Shown: positions 33,511 through 44,310 of the stretch, piece by piece
How positions within the stretch are numbered: the first letter of the stretch is position 1
Layout: each line of letters starts with the position of its first letter
Assembly (NCBI GenBank): GCA_963971425.1
Contig: OZ020515.1
Coordinates: 19,030,637-19,094,636, forward strand
DNA from: Bryoerythrophyllum caledonicum
Lineage: Eukaryota; Streptophyta; Bryopsida; Pottiales; Pottiaceae
Direction: 5' to 3'
DNA length: 64,000 nt
Position numbers and translations under genes: made by a program
Notes under the pieces: generated by a model
What the model saw: only the letters and a program-made list of their open reading frames with translations
Database searches by the model: none
What the model was told of the DNA's origin: nothing

Positions 33511-34869
33511 GCCCACCGCTGCCCGCTCCTCACTTGCTCTAGGTTGCGCTCCTCACTTGCTCTAGGTTGTGCTCCTCACTCACTCTCGGGCAATGCTCCT
33601 CACTCGCTCTTCGGGCTGGGTTGTGTTTCTTACTCGCTCTCGGGCTATGATGTGCTCCTCACTCGCTCTTCAGGCTGTGTTGTGCTCCTCATTTGCTCTC
33701 TTACTCGATTGATGCCCTTCTTGTACTGGTACCCGGTTGATGCCCTTCTTGTGCTTGTACCCGGTTGATACCAGGATTTAGCCCGAATATCAGCCCTTTA
33801 ATTTATTTATTTTAAAAATTCTAATATTTTTGTTTTCTTTTATTTTAATTAAAACTCCTATTCTTTCAAATAAAAATTTAGGTCTCTAACAAACACTAAA
33901 CTAAAGAGAGGAAACCTAAACAATTAAACTAGAAAACTAATAAATAGTCTATCTACTTAATGAAAACTTAAATAACTAATTTAGCCCTAAGTGGTAATTT
34001 CGATCTTTTTCCCGGAGATTCTTCCCGGGCGCTCTCTTTAAGTCTTACCAGGCATAATACTTGGTTGTTTATGGCCCGGTTTTATCACCAATGTAACACT
34101 AATTAACTAGTTAAGCATTTTCCTTCTTTCACTAATTGCTATGTAGTCTACTTCTACGTAATACTAACTACTTTGCCAGTTATCTAATCTAAAAATCACA
34201 ATTTTAGCTAATTTTTTAGGTAGGGGTAACCAAGTGGGAGTTTCAAACTCCCACATACACCAATGATGCTTTTGGGTAACTTAGATCCATCTAACGGAGT
34301 ATGCAATGGTACTAGAATTATTGTCCACTACTACACGGCCCGAAGGATTGAGGCAGAAGTCTTCACAAGTGATCGTGCAGGCCACGTGACATTCATACCA
34401 CAAGTTCATTTAATTACTGAGAGCTATGGATTTCCTTATCCAATATGGCGCAAACAATTTCTAATCCGCATCACGTATGCCATAATGATCAACAAGTCAC
34501 AAGGACAAATGCTTCCCAAAGTTGGCATCTACCTGAGTAAAGACATTTTTTCTCATGGATAATTGTATGTTGCATTTTTGGATGCAATAGCTCCGGAAAA
34601 GGTTTCCGTGCTCTTAGAAGTAGCACATGGAGAGGGCATTAAAGTTGTTTACAACATAGCGCTTCTGTAATCGCATTTTCATCCAATTCCATTCACATGT
34701 GACTCTATTTTGCAGTGCTTTACAATTCTGGATCCCTCTTTTGTTTATATTTTGATTTGTGGTCATTTTGGTATTTGTGCTTTCTTTAGTTTTAATGGTT
34801 TACATCAACTTTCTATTCCCTCTTTGATAACAAGATTTTCCATGTTTTTCTAAGCTTTTCTATTGGGGA

Positions 34870-34889
34870 CAACGGGTCAATATACTAGT
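34870..34889 (+). other. Possible Helitron 3' terminus
   Basis: ACGGGTCAATATACTAGT ends in CTAG followed by T, the usual Helitron 3' end, 250 bp after the helicase C-terminus. The expected strong hairpin just upstream is not obvious, so this is tentative. Confidence 0.35.
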
Positions 34890-36213
34890 AAGAGAAGAAT
34901 AAAAGCAAACATAGAAGGGGAGCAGAATATTCATATTAACATTTGCATCTCATTTGAATAACAGATAATTATTACAATAAAGGGCTTGGTATTTAATAAT
35001 CAATCTTATAGGACTACATGTTTAATATTTACTTGTGCATGAAATTCATCTACTGGTATTATCCATCTCCAAAAAATTTGTGCAGGAATAATAGAAATAA
35101 CATCTAGAGTTCACAACTCTCTTCCTACCTCATTCTAAAACTAATGCTAACACAACCTCTCAATTTTTAAAAACATTGTTAAATCTCAGCGATGATTACT
35201 TTCTTTTATAATAAACCAACCCATTCCTGTGGTGACATAAACTTGTATCTTTTCCTTGATGCCACTTGCTTCATTTTCGTGAGCCTCTCTAGTCCTAAGC
35301 TCATCTAGGAATACTCCTTCTCAAAGATGATTAAATGGAAAGCTACGTAGCACTGATTCTAAAAATGAATAAAAAAAGTCCTTCAACAAGTTCAACCTTA
35401 CTCTACTTCGAAAAATGGCTTCTCTAGTCACAAATTTCATTTTTCACCAAGATTCTTCCTGCTGCGTTTTTTTGCTTGGAAAGGGAGGTAATGCTAAGTT
35501 TATTCCACCAAGACATCAAGAAGACATCCCTTTTGGAATCTCGAAACAACTGCAACACAGGTAATATTCCCATAATACTCAATTATCTCGGAAATATGCC
35601 AAAACCACTTTCATGTTAAAGTTCCCTAACATACGGTACCTGGGCAGCCTGATAACGCATTATTCTAATAATCCTACCACATTCAAAACGGAGCTTTAGG
35701 GCTTTACTGTAACTCCGAGGACCCTCAGCCTTCCACCTTCCAGGGTTGACCCCCAAGTTCCTCGAAAACATCCCGACCGCTTTCTGACATTTAGGTTCCG
35801 TAAAGACCGTCTAACAGATAAAATGAGACTCTACTTCTGTCAGGGATGGAGAATGTAATGAGAAAAACACCCGAACATTTGGATATGTAATCCCCTGCCT
35901 CTTCAGAAATAATCTAGAAAAGAGATGAAAAGCAGAACTGAAATGTTAATGAGAATGATGAAAATCACGCGAAATGCAGTTCACTTGAATTAGGACCTGA
36001 GAAAATCTTCGAAGTTCTGATCTTGAAGACAACGCTCTCCCAAGTCACTAAAGCCTCACATCTAGTACTACACGAAGAAAGTCAAAGACAAGCCAATGAA
36101 CCCTCCCCTGATGACCGCCAAGATCACTCCACCACAGTAGAACAATTTTTTCGTACCGTTAGACTGCAAGTAGTATACCAGGGCTGCCATCTTGTTGTTA
36201 TGCCCGAGGCGTC
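34890..36213. other. No gene seen; includes the 3' flank of the BPM gene
   Basis: Non-coding DNA between the Helitron remnant and the BPM stop codon. The last few hundred bases before 36214 probably hold the BPM 3' untranslated region. Nothing else was recognised. Confidence 0.4.
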
Positions 36214-37997
36214 CTAGGTCCTGGGTCTAACTCGCCTCCCAACGGCATCGGTTCCGTCCGATAACTGACCCCACACACTCCGATTCCGGTTCGACACCAC
36301 GCCCGTGCCACCATCTTCGTACACACCAGCGACTGTTTTCAGCAGCTCCGACTGCAACGTGGGGCAGCTGTCGCGGAGGTACTCAAATCCCTCTGAGTGC
36401 ATCACTGCCGCTAGGTTCGAGGCTGCAAACTTCAAACACACGGCCTTGAGCTCCGCGGCGTGGTGCTGCTCGGCAAGCGCAAGAGTCGTCGCCACGGTAT
36501 CTACACTGACGTTCTCGCACAGCTTCGATTCGCATAATAGACGCAGCCGGTCAAGACCGAACCTATCAGCTGCAGCCAACAGGTGTTGCGCTAGCAGAGT
36601 TGATGTCGTCGGCGATCCAACGAGCTCCTTCGAATCAGGCAGAGCGTCTCGGTATATGAAGTGCAGTAAAGCTTTGAATACCTGCAAGATGGGTACTACT
36701 GTCAGATGGGCTCTCCTGAAAGTAATTTCAGTACGTCAATGAACTTGACCTAATCCAAAACGGAAGTCGGCATGTAAAGGTGACCAGGAATCTCTCTGCA
36801 CAAGCCCCGAAGAAGACAAGATACATCTCGAACGTATCTAAGTATATTTACAGACAACATAAACTAAGTTGAAACAGACACCTTAAAACATTTAAAATAA
36901 ATTTCGCATAAAGACGCTACTAGGGTTACACTGACATAACCCAAACACGAACACATCCTCACTTACACACATACCCATGTGGCCAGATGGAAGTTATCGC
37001 AGAAAACTATCACCAAGATGGGCTACACTAGAAATTCACCGAATCATGATTGTGACAAGTGAGAACTACCAAGAAAAAAACCTAAGGAAACGGAGAGAAA
37101 AGCAAAGACCGCGGAGCAATCATTACGCTTCTTGAACAAAAGAAACAGAAACGTAACTCTGGCACACATGTGATGACCAGGAAATAAGAAACTTAAAAAG
37201 GGGCAGATAAGATCCACGAAAGGTAACGCACAGATGGCAAGACGAGATGTGAGAAATCTTACCGGAGGTTCGATGTCCTTGATTTCGATGTTGCCGCTGT
37301 TCCGGTCTCGCATGGGCCCGAATAACTGCGCTTTAAATACAGGTGAGCGAGCCGCAAGGACCAACTTGTGAGCGTGAAACGATTCTCCGTCCACATCAAA
37401 TGTGACATCTGTGCCTTCACCGCTGTCGAGCAGGGCGCCAAAATGCTGGCCCAGGTCTGGGTCCGGCACGGGAATGGAGTAGAGGCGGGGGCCTTGCGTA
37501 GACGACACCACAACTCCCACTGTACATGTAATTGCCAAGCTATCATTCTTGAGGAAGTCCGACGTCTCCAGCACCGCGCGCCTGAAGAAGCGCTTGTAGC
37601 CCCACATGCTGCCGCGGTACTTGAGCGTGTACGGGCCGCTCTCGAGCGAGCGATCGAAGTGGCTGTGCACCTTGTGCTTGGCCTTGCCGCTCTGATCCAG
37701 GAGCGTCAACTCGAAGAGCGCGCGCACGTCAGTGCCCTCGCTGGCCAATGCGATGAACACCGACACGTAGAGCGAATTGTCCTCCGCATTCTTGCCGTCC
37801 GGATAGAAGTAGATGGCCCACTGGTATCCACCCACGGAAAAGCACTCGCTCGCTATGTACTTCCCTACTCCCATCCCCTTGGCCAACGAATACCCATTAA
37901 TTGTAAAATGATGCGACCCGTTCACCGTCTCCGTCACGCACCGACTCCTCGTGTTCGAATTCCCCGCACCCGTGCACGCCATCGGAGTCTTCGCCAT
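36214..37997 (-). CDS. BTB/POZ and MATH domain protein (BPM), 400 aa, one intron
   Basis: Substrate adaptor of CUL3 E3 ubiquitin ligases: the MATH domain binds targets and the BTB domain binds cullin 3. Exon 1 is 37997-37263 and exon 2 is 36681-36214, with intron 37262-36682 (GTAAGA...TTGCAG). The join is in phase 0 and restores [11 protein letters not shown]. Residues ~18-165 form the MATH domain ([47 protein letters not shown]). Residues ~185-300 form the BTB domain ([46 protein letters not shown]). The C-terminal region has [19 protein letters not shown] and NTVATTL-like [15 protein letters not shown]. Length matches family members (~400 aa). An upstream in-frame ATG adds five residues (38012); I prefer MAKTP as the start because it fits the family N-terminus. 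No stop or frameshift is seen, so it is likely functional. The last ~20 residues are less conserved. Confidence 0.93.
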
Positions 37998-38640
37998 GCT
38001 GTCTCTCCTCATTCATTCCCCCCTTCTCTCTACCTCATCCCGATCCCCTGCCACCACCAAACCCCCTGCCCCACCCCCCCAAACCCTCCTGCCCTCCCCC
38101 TAGGGTTGCAACCACACCAAACCCTAACAACACACAAGAGAGAGAGAGAGAGAGCGACACACACACACGCGCAGAGGAACACACAATAATAAATACAAGA
38201 ACAACCCGGCACAGACAAAGAAGGCTAAGGCCGCGAGGCGGGGCGAGAGTGAGTGATGGCGTGGGGTTTGGTCTGCGACGTATGCGAAGGAAAGCAAGCA
38301 AGTTGTGGCGAGGGGCGCTCGAAGCTACGACTACATACTTCTCTACCCATTCTCATCCGCAGCAGGGAGGCAGCCCACCCGCGAAGGAACCCCAGCCCAG
38401 CCCAGCCCAGGGCTTTGTGCTGGAGAAGAGAGAGAGAGCGCGGGTGGCGGGTGCGGGCCAATAAGGGCGAGGATGTTGGGCGGGTGGGACCCGCCGATCC
38501 CCCACTTGATGACGCCTCCAAACTCGCGAGGGGTCGAAACCGACACCAACCGAGGGCGCGTCATGATTGGAGCCCGCTGGGTTTATCACTCGCGGCACCT
38601 CGTTTGGGACGGTCCGGGTGTTGGGGGGATTTGAAAAAAA
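37998..38640 (-). promoter_or_regulatory. GC-rich 5' leader and promoter region of the BPM gene
   Basis: Reading upstream from the start, there are C-rich tracts, a CCCTAGGG-type motif at ~38098, GA and CA microsatellites (GAGAGAGAGA at ~38135-38150, ACACACAC at ~38158-38168), then a 400-bp GC-rich stretch ending near 38640, where AT-rich DNA begins. GAGA/CT repeats in leaders are typical of broadly expressed plant genes. Long open frames on both strands here are compositional. Confidence 0.5.
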
Positions 38641-39210
38641 CTAAGGTCGGTGAGCCTTCACTGAGGTGGCACCACCTCGGATTTGCGGTGCTGTTTTTTG
38701 GATTACCGAGGTGTTCTCTTAGTTGGAGTTAGAATTGTTTGTAAAATGAGGCAGACGTACCAAGAGTTTCGGTCTCTTTTCGGTTTCTAATCATTGAATT
38801 TTCAACCATGACTTTTCGTGTTTGGTTCGAAGAGGAAAAAGGTGGCTGAGATTTCTAGTACAACATGACCTCTCCTTCTTTATGAGTGGTGGCTAAACTT
38901 TTAGCTTGATGTTTTTGAAAATTTGGTGATTACATACATTTTGAAAATAGTATTTATTGTTGTTATAATCTTACGACTATCTGTCTATTGTGGCCAAAAA
39001 GCACTTGTAGCCTAGAAATGTATGGAATATTTGGGCCAGGAAGGTAGATTTTATACCGAAATTAAAAAAAAATCTTAAGTAGCTTAATGCTAAACCTTTT
39101 AGAACAAAGAAAACTGGTTGGATGGAAAAAATGAACAATCATGGAAATGCAACAATGATGAATATATGGTTAACTAGGGTAGATATCCGTCGTTTGCGAT
39201 GGGGGAAGGG
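38641..39210. other. AT-rich spacer, no gene seen
   Basis: No open frame, transposon end or RNA gene was recognised between the BPM promoter and the second Helitron helicase remnant. Confidence 0.4.
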
Positions 39211-39213
39211 CGT

Positions 39214-40790
39214 TCACGACTCCTCAGTGTTAGAAAACTTGTTTAAAGATTGGAGAGTCATTGGTGAATCAATTTGCAAATTACCAAGGCGCTTTGTTGT
39301 TGACAACATTGCGCAGTAGTTTGTCATCTCCATGTGATACTCTTTTAAAAGCATCAAAACGTTTTTGGGAGTTGTCACACGCAAAAATGCAACATACAAT
39401 TGTCCCCATGCATTAAAACGTCCTCGGTGAGGTAGATAGCAACTTTAAGAAGTGTTTATCTTTGTGACTTATTGATAGTCATGGCACATGTGACACGGAT
39501 TGGAATCTGCATGCAGCATATTAGAAAAAGAGAGTTTGGTGCTCTCACTAATCAAAGGAATCTATAGTATGAATGCTACGTACCATCCACAATCACTTGT
39601 AAAAACTTACGCCTCAATCACTTGAATTGAGTAGCAGAGGACGACAACTCTAGTGTCATTACACACTCCATTTAATGGATCTAAGTTGCGCAGAAGCACC
39701 ACCAATGTACCAACTTTAAGTGTAAGCTTATGTGAAGGCCATCCGTTGACTTCCAACATAATGTTCAAGAACTCGCATGAGATCACATTGGCGCCATCTT
39801 CATTGTCTACTTTGTTAGTGCTTAAGAAAATTTGACTTGCCCAAGGCACTATGTCCGGCACAACAACGTTGATTCTTGCCATGTCTTTTTTACGTGCCAC
39901 AAGAATATTGTGATTGTTGTAAAGTCCCTTCCGCCATTGTGAGTCACAATTTTGGGATAAATTGCATCAATCAGACCCTTCGTAGGTTATTGAGGCAATA
40001 GTATATTGGGTGGACAACAAACATTATCTTCATTATGAGTGTTCAGCTTGCCTTCTCTAAATGCCAAAAGCCAATCTACAAACGTTTAATCCTCCAATTC
40101 AGCAAACATTATAGAGGTTGCAATAGTTAGCATATTTTGACGTAAGGCGCACACCTCAATGTGGCTCTACAAATAAGACTCCTTGATTGATGCTATGAGA
40201 ATGTCTCGGCACAAGCCTTTTGAAACAACAAATGAAACATGTCTGAAACTGCAGCATATCACAAAAGTGATTACTCTAAAGGGCACATACTGCCCGGTAA
40301 TGTTGTGGACTGTACAATCAACAACCTCAAAAGCAAGCTTGTTGATCATTGGTGTCTTGTTCAATAGAATAAGCTTTGTAGATCGTGTAATTTTTGCCAG
40401 GTCAATTTGTTCATGTTGCACTCAAAAGTCTTTGTAACACAATTCAAATTTTGTATTTTAAGTGAGCAATCATGCCTTTGAGTGGTAATATTGCAACAAT
40501 TTGGAACAAAGCAAGTGCCAAAGCAATCTAATTTTTACGCACGCATAGGCTTTAGGATGCAATTCTTCAAGTAAGGCTTTCATATATCTTCTAGTCCATC
40601 AACAAAATAAATCTTGTCAGAAATATTAAGCAGGCTCGATTACTTGACTCTTTCATAAATGATCCCCTACTTGATGTTCAACATTTCAATTTATTGTGGA
40701 ACCCCTTCATTTGAGTCTGTAGCATTGCTCTTGACTTGCTTTAAAATAAGCTGATTTGCTTCCATACCTCCATATAAAATGTAGGTTGTA
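39214..40790 (-). pseudogene. Second Helitron (PIF1-type) helicase remnant
   Basis: On the minus strand: KLLEDFSILQP (~40790), IVAILPLKGMIAH (~40490), a degraded Walker-B block KLILLNKTPMINKLAFEVVD (40360), then FLSTNKVDNEDGANVISCEF (39830), HKLTLKVGTLVVLLRNLDP (39740) and NGVCNDTRVVV, ending with LYVAFLRVTTPKNVLMLLKE (39395). Walker-B DE is replaced by NK, and stops separate the blocks, so it is dead. It serves as the uninterrupted comparison for the helicase at 25.3-34.6 kb. Confidence 0.75.
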
Positions 40791-40885
40791 AAATGCTAAA
40801 ATCTTCTAGCAACTTCTCAGATATTGTAAGTAGTTCAGCCATCCCGCTCAATGCGGGACTATATGTTTGGTCATGTAATGGTTGT

Positions 40886-41175
40886 TTAACTCTTTGTATC
40901 AAGTGGTATACCAATGGACTTGCACTCTTCCATGTTGAAGCGCTTGAGCACCTTCACAATGCACTTCTTTTGGCTCATGGTGATGGTGCGTACCTTGCAA
41001 TCCCTCACAAATTCTACACCAAGACAATACTTCAACTCGCCAAGATCAGTCTCGTCAAACTTTGCGTCGAGCTTGCCTTTGAGCCATGTCAACTTGGCCA
41101 AAAGGCTAGCCAAGATGATCAAGCCATCCACATAAATGAGCACTATCAACAAGTATTCACATGTTTGCTTGATGT
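40886..41175 (-). pseudogene. Copia reverse transcriptase, C-terminal piece
   Basis: Begins right at the Tc1 insertion with IKQTCEYLLIVLIYVDGLII, corresponding to the catalytic YVDD box; here it reads YVDG, losing the second Asp. It continues LGELKYCLGVEF and SQKKCIVKVLKRFNM, standard copia thumb-region motifs. It joins in frame to the piece ending SEADHPLY at 43955. Confidence 0.85.
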
Positions 41176-42139
41176 ACAATAGGGTGACATTCAAATTGGC
41201 CGTTTAGTAGTTCCAGGGATAGTGTCCTACACTGCTGCCAACTTTGACACCCTCCCCAAAGCTGAGAAATTGTTATTTTACCATGAAAACTTGGGGACAG
41301 CATCATCTTTATGTTGAAAACATGCATACCAAATTTCAAGTCGAGGAGACTTATACAAAAAAACTTATGCAAGATCTACCAACATGGGATAGCTGTGAGA
41401 AAAGTGTCACAGCTGCCAACTTTGACACCCTCCCAAGAATTGAGGAAATTTTTTTGCCCATGAAATTTTTGGAGCAAAAACATTTTTATGTTGTTTGCAT
41501 GTGTGGAAAATTTCAAGTCCAAAAGACCCAAACAAAAAATAATATTCCAAATCTACCAACATGTGTAGTTTTGAGAAACATAGGGGAAAACCATTTTACT
41601 ACTTCCAACTTTGACGCCCTCCTTAGGATTGAATTTTTGTTGATACATAATGAAATTTTTGGTACAAGATCATCTCTACGCTGGTAACATGTGGGATAAA
41701 TTTCAAAGCCAAAAGACATACATAAAAAAAGTTATTCTATATCTATCAACATGTGTAACTATGATAAACAATTTGAAGGTCATATTGAAAATGTCAAAAT
41801 ATCTTTGACACCTCATGCTTTTTCATTGAACTCAATCATGTGAGTAAGCCACCAAACATAAATGCTTCTCAAAAAGATCAATAACATCTAAATGAAGAAG
41901 TGAAGAGGTGTTCCATGCAGAAGAATCCACTTGGCCATAAAGTGTGCATTAGACACATGACAAATTTTTTCTTCTAAATATCTATTGAACACTATGTAAA
42001 GGGAATGGTGTGTGTGATTTGGGATAGACTGAATGTTGAGACAATCCTCAAAACAGAGAGTGTTGTATTGTGGGATGCATGAGTGTTGATTCACATTGGG
42101 CATACATGATGAGTGATTAAGAGCAAAACGATTTTTCAT

Positions 42140-42355
42140 GTATGCATATGGGCTTGTGTTTTGGCGACCCTTCTCTCTCCTCTCTGCTCCAGCGCCTTGG
42201 CTCCCTTCTCTCCCCCTTGCTCTGCTCCAGCCCTGTTCTCCTTCCTCTTCCAATTGTCACGTGTCAATCCTGCAACCCCCTTTGCTCTGCTTTAGCCCCT
42301 TGGCCCCCTTCTCTCCCCCTTGCTCTGCTCTAACCCCTACTCTACTGCTGTAGCT
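42140..42355 (+). promoter_or_regulatory. C/T-rich leader repeats upstream of the Tc1 transposase
   Basis: Two to three copies of a ~45-bp unit containing CTTCTCTCCCCCTTGCTCTGCTC, GCCCCTTGG and similar pyrimidine-rich sequence precede the start codon at 42379. Such pyrimidine patches are common near plant transcription start sites. Overlapping ORFs on both strands are compositional. Confidence 0.35.
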
Positions 42356-42378
42356 AGCATCACGCACTCTATAAGTTT

Positions 42379-43389
42379 ATGATGGCAATTTCAGATGAAA
42401 TTCGTGCTCGCATCATAGGTTTGAGTGAGGGAGGATTTATAGGAGTTCAAATTGCAGCTACTATTGGAGTTCCTATTAGAACAGTTACAAGGTTAGTAAA
42501 AACATTTAGAGAAGATGGAACCTACAAGCGCAAACCTTGCGGTGGAAGTCACGCTAAAAAGCTTAGTGATAGAGATGTTCGTAGTATTGTGCATTACTCA
42601 AAAATTCATTGTTGCTCTTCACTCTCAGAGATTACCAATGCATGTCCTACTCAAGTGTGTAGACGTACTATTCAAAGGGTCTTACATAAAAATGGCATTT
42701 TTAGTCGAATTGCAGTCAAAAAATCTTTTTTGAAACCTCGTCACATGTCTCAACGATTAGCTTTTGCTCAGAAGTACCGTGGATGGAGTGCAAAAGAGTG
42801 GGAGCGTGTTGTTTGGACAGATGAATCTACTTTTGAAATTGGAAAAAATTCTCGGCAAATTCATGTTTGGAGAAGTGCATACGAGTGTTATTCATCAAGT
42901 TGTCTAGCTCCTACTTTTAAAAGTGGAAGGACTTCTTTAATGATTTGGGGCGCATTTGCCGGAGGACAAAAGTCAGAACTTGTCTTTATGCCTAAAGGTC
43001 AACGTTCTGCTAAGGATTTTATAGAAGTGGTTTACGATGCCAAATTGGTTCATTTCATGGGTCAAATTTCACAAGGAGTGCTTATGGAAGATGGCGCACC
43101 CATCCATAGGAGCAAAATATGTGAAGAATGGAGACAAAGCCACCTTCTCGAAAAGCTCAACTGGCTTGCAAACTCTCCCGACCTCAATCCAATCGAGAAC
43201 GTTTGGAGGATGTTAAAAGATGTTGTGCAACATGGCACACAATGCCCTAGAAGCTTAGATGTGTTGAAGGTAGTTCTTGAAAGAGAGTGGAAGTTAGTCA
43301 ATGGTACAAAGCTCCTTCAACTATGTCATTCTATGCCCTCTAGGTTACTAGCAGTGATTGACGCTAATGGAGGACATACACGTTGGTAG
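42379..43389 (+). CDS. Tc1/mariner-superfamily transposase, DD34E, 336 aa
   Basis: Cuts the element out and inserts it at TA sites. The N-terminal ~110 residues hold two helix-turn-helix units (DEIRARIIGLSEGGFIGVQI; RTIQRVLHKNGI). The DDE catalytic domain follows: first Asp in WTDESTFEIG (residue ~149), second Asp in LMEDGAPIHRS (~236), then Glu in SPDLNPIENVW with exactly 34 residues between the second Asp and Glu. That is the Tc1 signature; typical plant mariner-like elements are DD39D. The frame is intact and its stop codon falls at the inner edge of the right terminal repeat. The first two codons are both Met; either could be the start. Everything needed for activity appears present. Confidence 0.93.
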   Translation: MMAISDEIRARIIGLSEGGFIGVQIAATIGVPIRTVTRLVKTFREDGTYKRKPCGGSHAKKLSDRDVRSIVHYSKIHCCSSLSEITNACPTQVCRRTIQRVLHKNGIFSRIAVKKSFLKPRHMSQRLAFAQKYRGWSAKEWERVVWTDESTFEIGKNSRQIHVWRSAYECYSSSCLAPTFKSGRTSLMIWGAFAGGQKSELVFMPKGQRSAKDFIEVVYDAKLVHFMGQISQGVLMEDGAPIHRSKICEEWRQSHLLEKLNWLANSPDLNPIENVWRMLKDVVQHGTQCPRSLDVLKVVLEREWKLVNGTKLLQLCHSMPSRLLAVIDANGGHTRW

Positions 43390-43954
43390 ATATGGAATAA
43401 CTTTTTGTGTACATCTTTTGGCTTTGAAATTTATCTCACATGTTACCAGCGTAGAGATGATCTTGTGCCAAAAATTTCATTATGTATCAACAAAAATTCA
43501 ATCCTAAGGAGGGCGTCAAAGTTGGAAGTAGTAAAATGGTTTTCCCCTATGTTTCTCAAAACTACACATGTTGGTAGATTTGGAATATTATTTTTTGTTT
43601 GGGTCTTTTGGACTTGAAATTTTCCACACATGCAAACAACATAAAAATGGTTTTGCTCCAAAAATTTCATGGGCAAAAAAATTTCCTCAATTCTTGGGAG
43701 GGTGTCAAAGTTGGCAGCTGTGACACTTTTCTCACAGCTATCCCATGTTGGTAGATCTTGCATAAGTTTTTTTGTATAAGTCTCCTGGACTTGAAATTTG
43801 GTATGCATGTTTTCAACATAAAGATGATGTTGTCCCCAAGTTTTCATGATAAAATAACAATTTCTCAGCTTTGGGGAGGGTGTCAAAGTTGGCAGCAGTG
43901 TAGGACACTATCCCTGGAACTACTAAACGGCCAATTTGAATGTCACCCTATGTA

Positions 43955-44310
43955 CAATGGATGGTCCGCTTCACTTTTTGTAAAGCCATCTTTAACGAAA
44001 AATGAGTCGATCCGTTGGTATCAAGTCCTTGGTGATTGTTTGGATCTGTATAACAACTTCTTGAGCTTGCACACAAGATGCTCAAGTCCTTCTTCTCAAA
44101 ACCTTGTGGTTGACTCATATAGACCTCTTATTCCAAATCGCCATTGATAAAGCGGTCCTCACATCTATTCGATGGATCTCCAAATCCAACGCGGCTCCAA
44201 GAGCAAAGATGCACCAAATGGTGTTGAATTTTGCAATGGTGTTGGATAGAGATGAGCACACTTTGAGAACATGCAAGGTATCAGGCTGCGGCTTAAAATA
44301 ATTTGCTATG
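43955..44310 (-). pseudogene. Copia reverse transcriptase, middle piece
   Basis: Minus-strand translation gives LGAALDLEIHRIDVRTA, FINGDLE, a stop, EVYMSQPQGFEKKDLE, LVCKLKKLLYRSKQSP and SEADHPLY, the central copia reverse transcriptase with the MDVKTAFLNG-type first catalytic box. At least one frameshift and two stops are present. It ends at the TA target of the Tc1 element. Confidence 0.75.

Larger units (their letters stand above)
30145..34255 (-). mobile_element. Element D: diverged third member of the A/C/D family
   Basis: Starts TGTTGTAG at 30145 and ends CTCCCACA at 34255, flanked by TACAG (30140-30144) and TACAC (34256-34260), one mismatch. The helicase reading frame resumes exactly at 34256. 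The terminal hairpin is GTGGGAGTTT-C-AAACTCCCAC, a different sequence but the same structure as in A and C. It is 4,111 bp long and coding on the minus strand, as in A and C. Sequence similarity to A and C is low outside the ends and the protein. Confidence 0.75.
25270..34640 (+). pseudogene. Helitron (PIF1-type) helicase, broken by three insertions
   Basis: Four pieces read in order. 25270-25650 has LILSDEAPMVNKLAFE (Walker-B-like DEAPM) and FNQVLHM. 29624-29789 has ILASHNEDVGIIIN and QTFLSVDRIDN. 30065-30144 gives GANVIF then EFLNLLEV and HELKLKVDT. 34261-34640 gives MMLLGNLDPSNGVCNGTRII, then AIMINKSQGQMLPKVGIYL and FSHG, the standard C-terminal region. Between them lie the composite CACTA (25654-29623), a 255-bp MITE (29800-30054) and element D (30145-34255). 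When these are removed the frame joins at each point, which confirms all three boundaries. The helicase unwinds DNA during rolling-circle Helitron transposition; here only the C-terminal third is present and it is dead. Confidence 0.85.
41177..43952 (+). mobile_element. Intact Tc1-type transposon with ~575-bp terminal inverted repeats
   Basis: Ends are CAATAGGGTGACATTC (41177) and GAATGTCACCCTATG (to 43952), flanked by TA at 41175-41176 and 43953-43954. The terminal inverted repeats run 41177-~41755 and ~43386-43952 and differ by roughly 1%. Each contains three imperfect ~175-bp subrepeats with CCAACTTTGACACCCTCC and CAAATTTCAAG. The transposase lies between them. The insertion splits a copia reverse transcriptase at its TA. 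Low divergence between the ends and an intact gene point to a recent insertion. Confidence 0.93.

Noticed and set aside
33237..33565. Poly-Leu, poly-Ser and poly-Glu open frames
   Set aside because: All frames of a CTTCTTCCTCCT/TTC microsatellite are open; no coding evidence.
37368..38189. 273-residue ORF on the plus strand over the BPM gene
   Set aside because: Antisense shadow of the GC-rich MATH-BTB exon 1 and its leader.
40167..40437. Pair of 84-residue ORFs on both strands
   Set aside because: The minus frame is Helitron helicase; the plus frame is its shadow.
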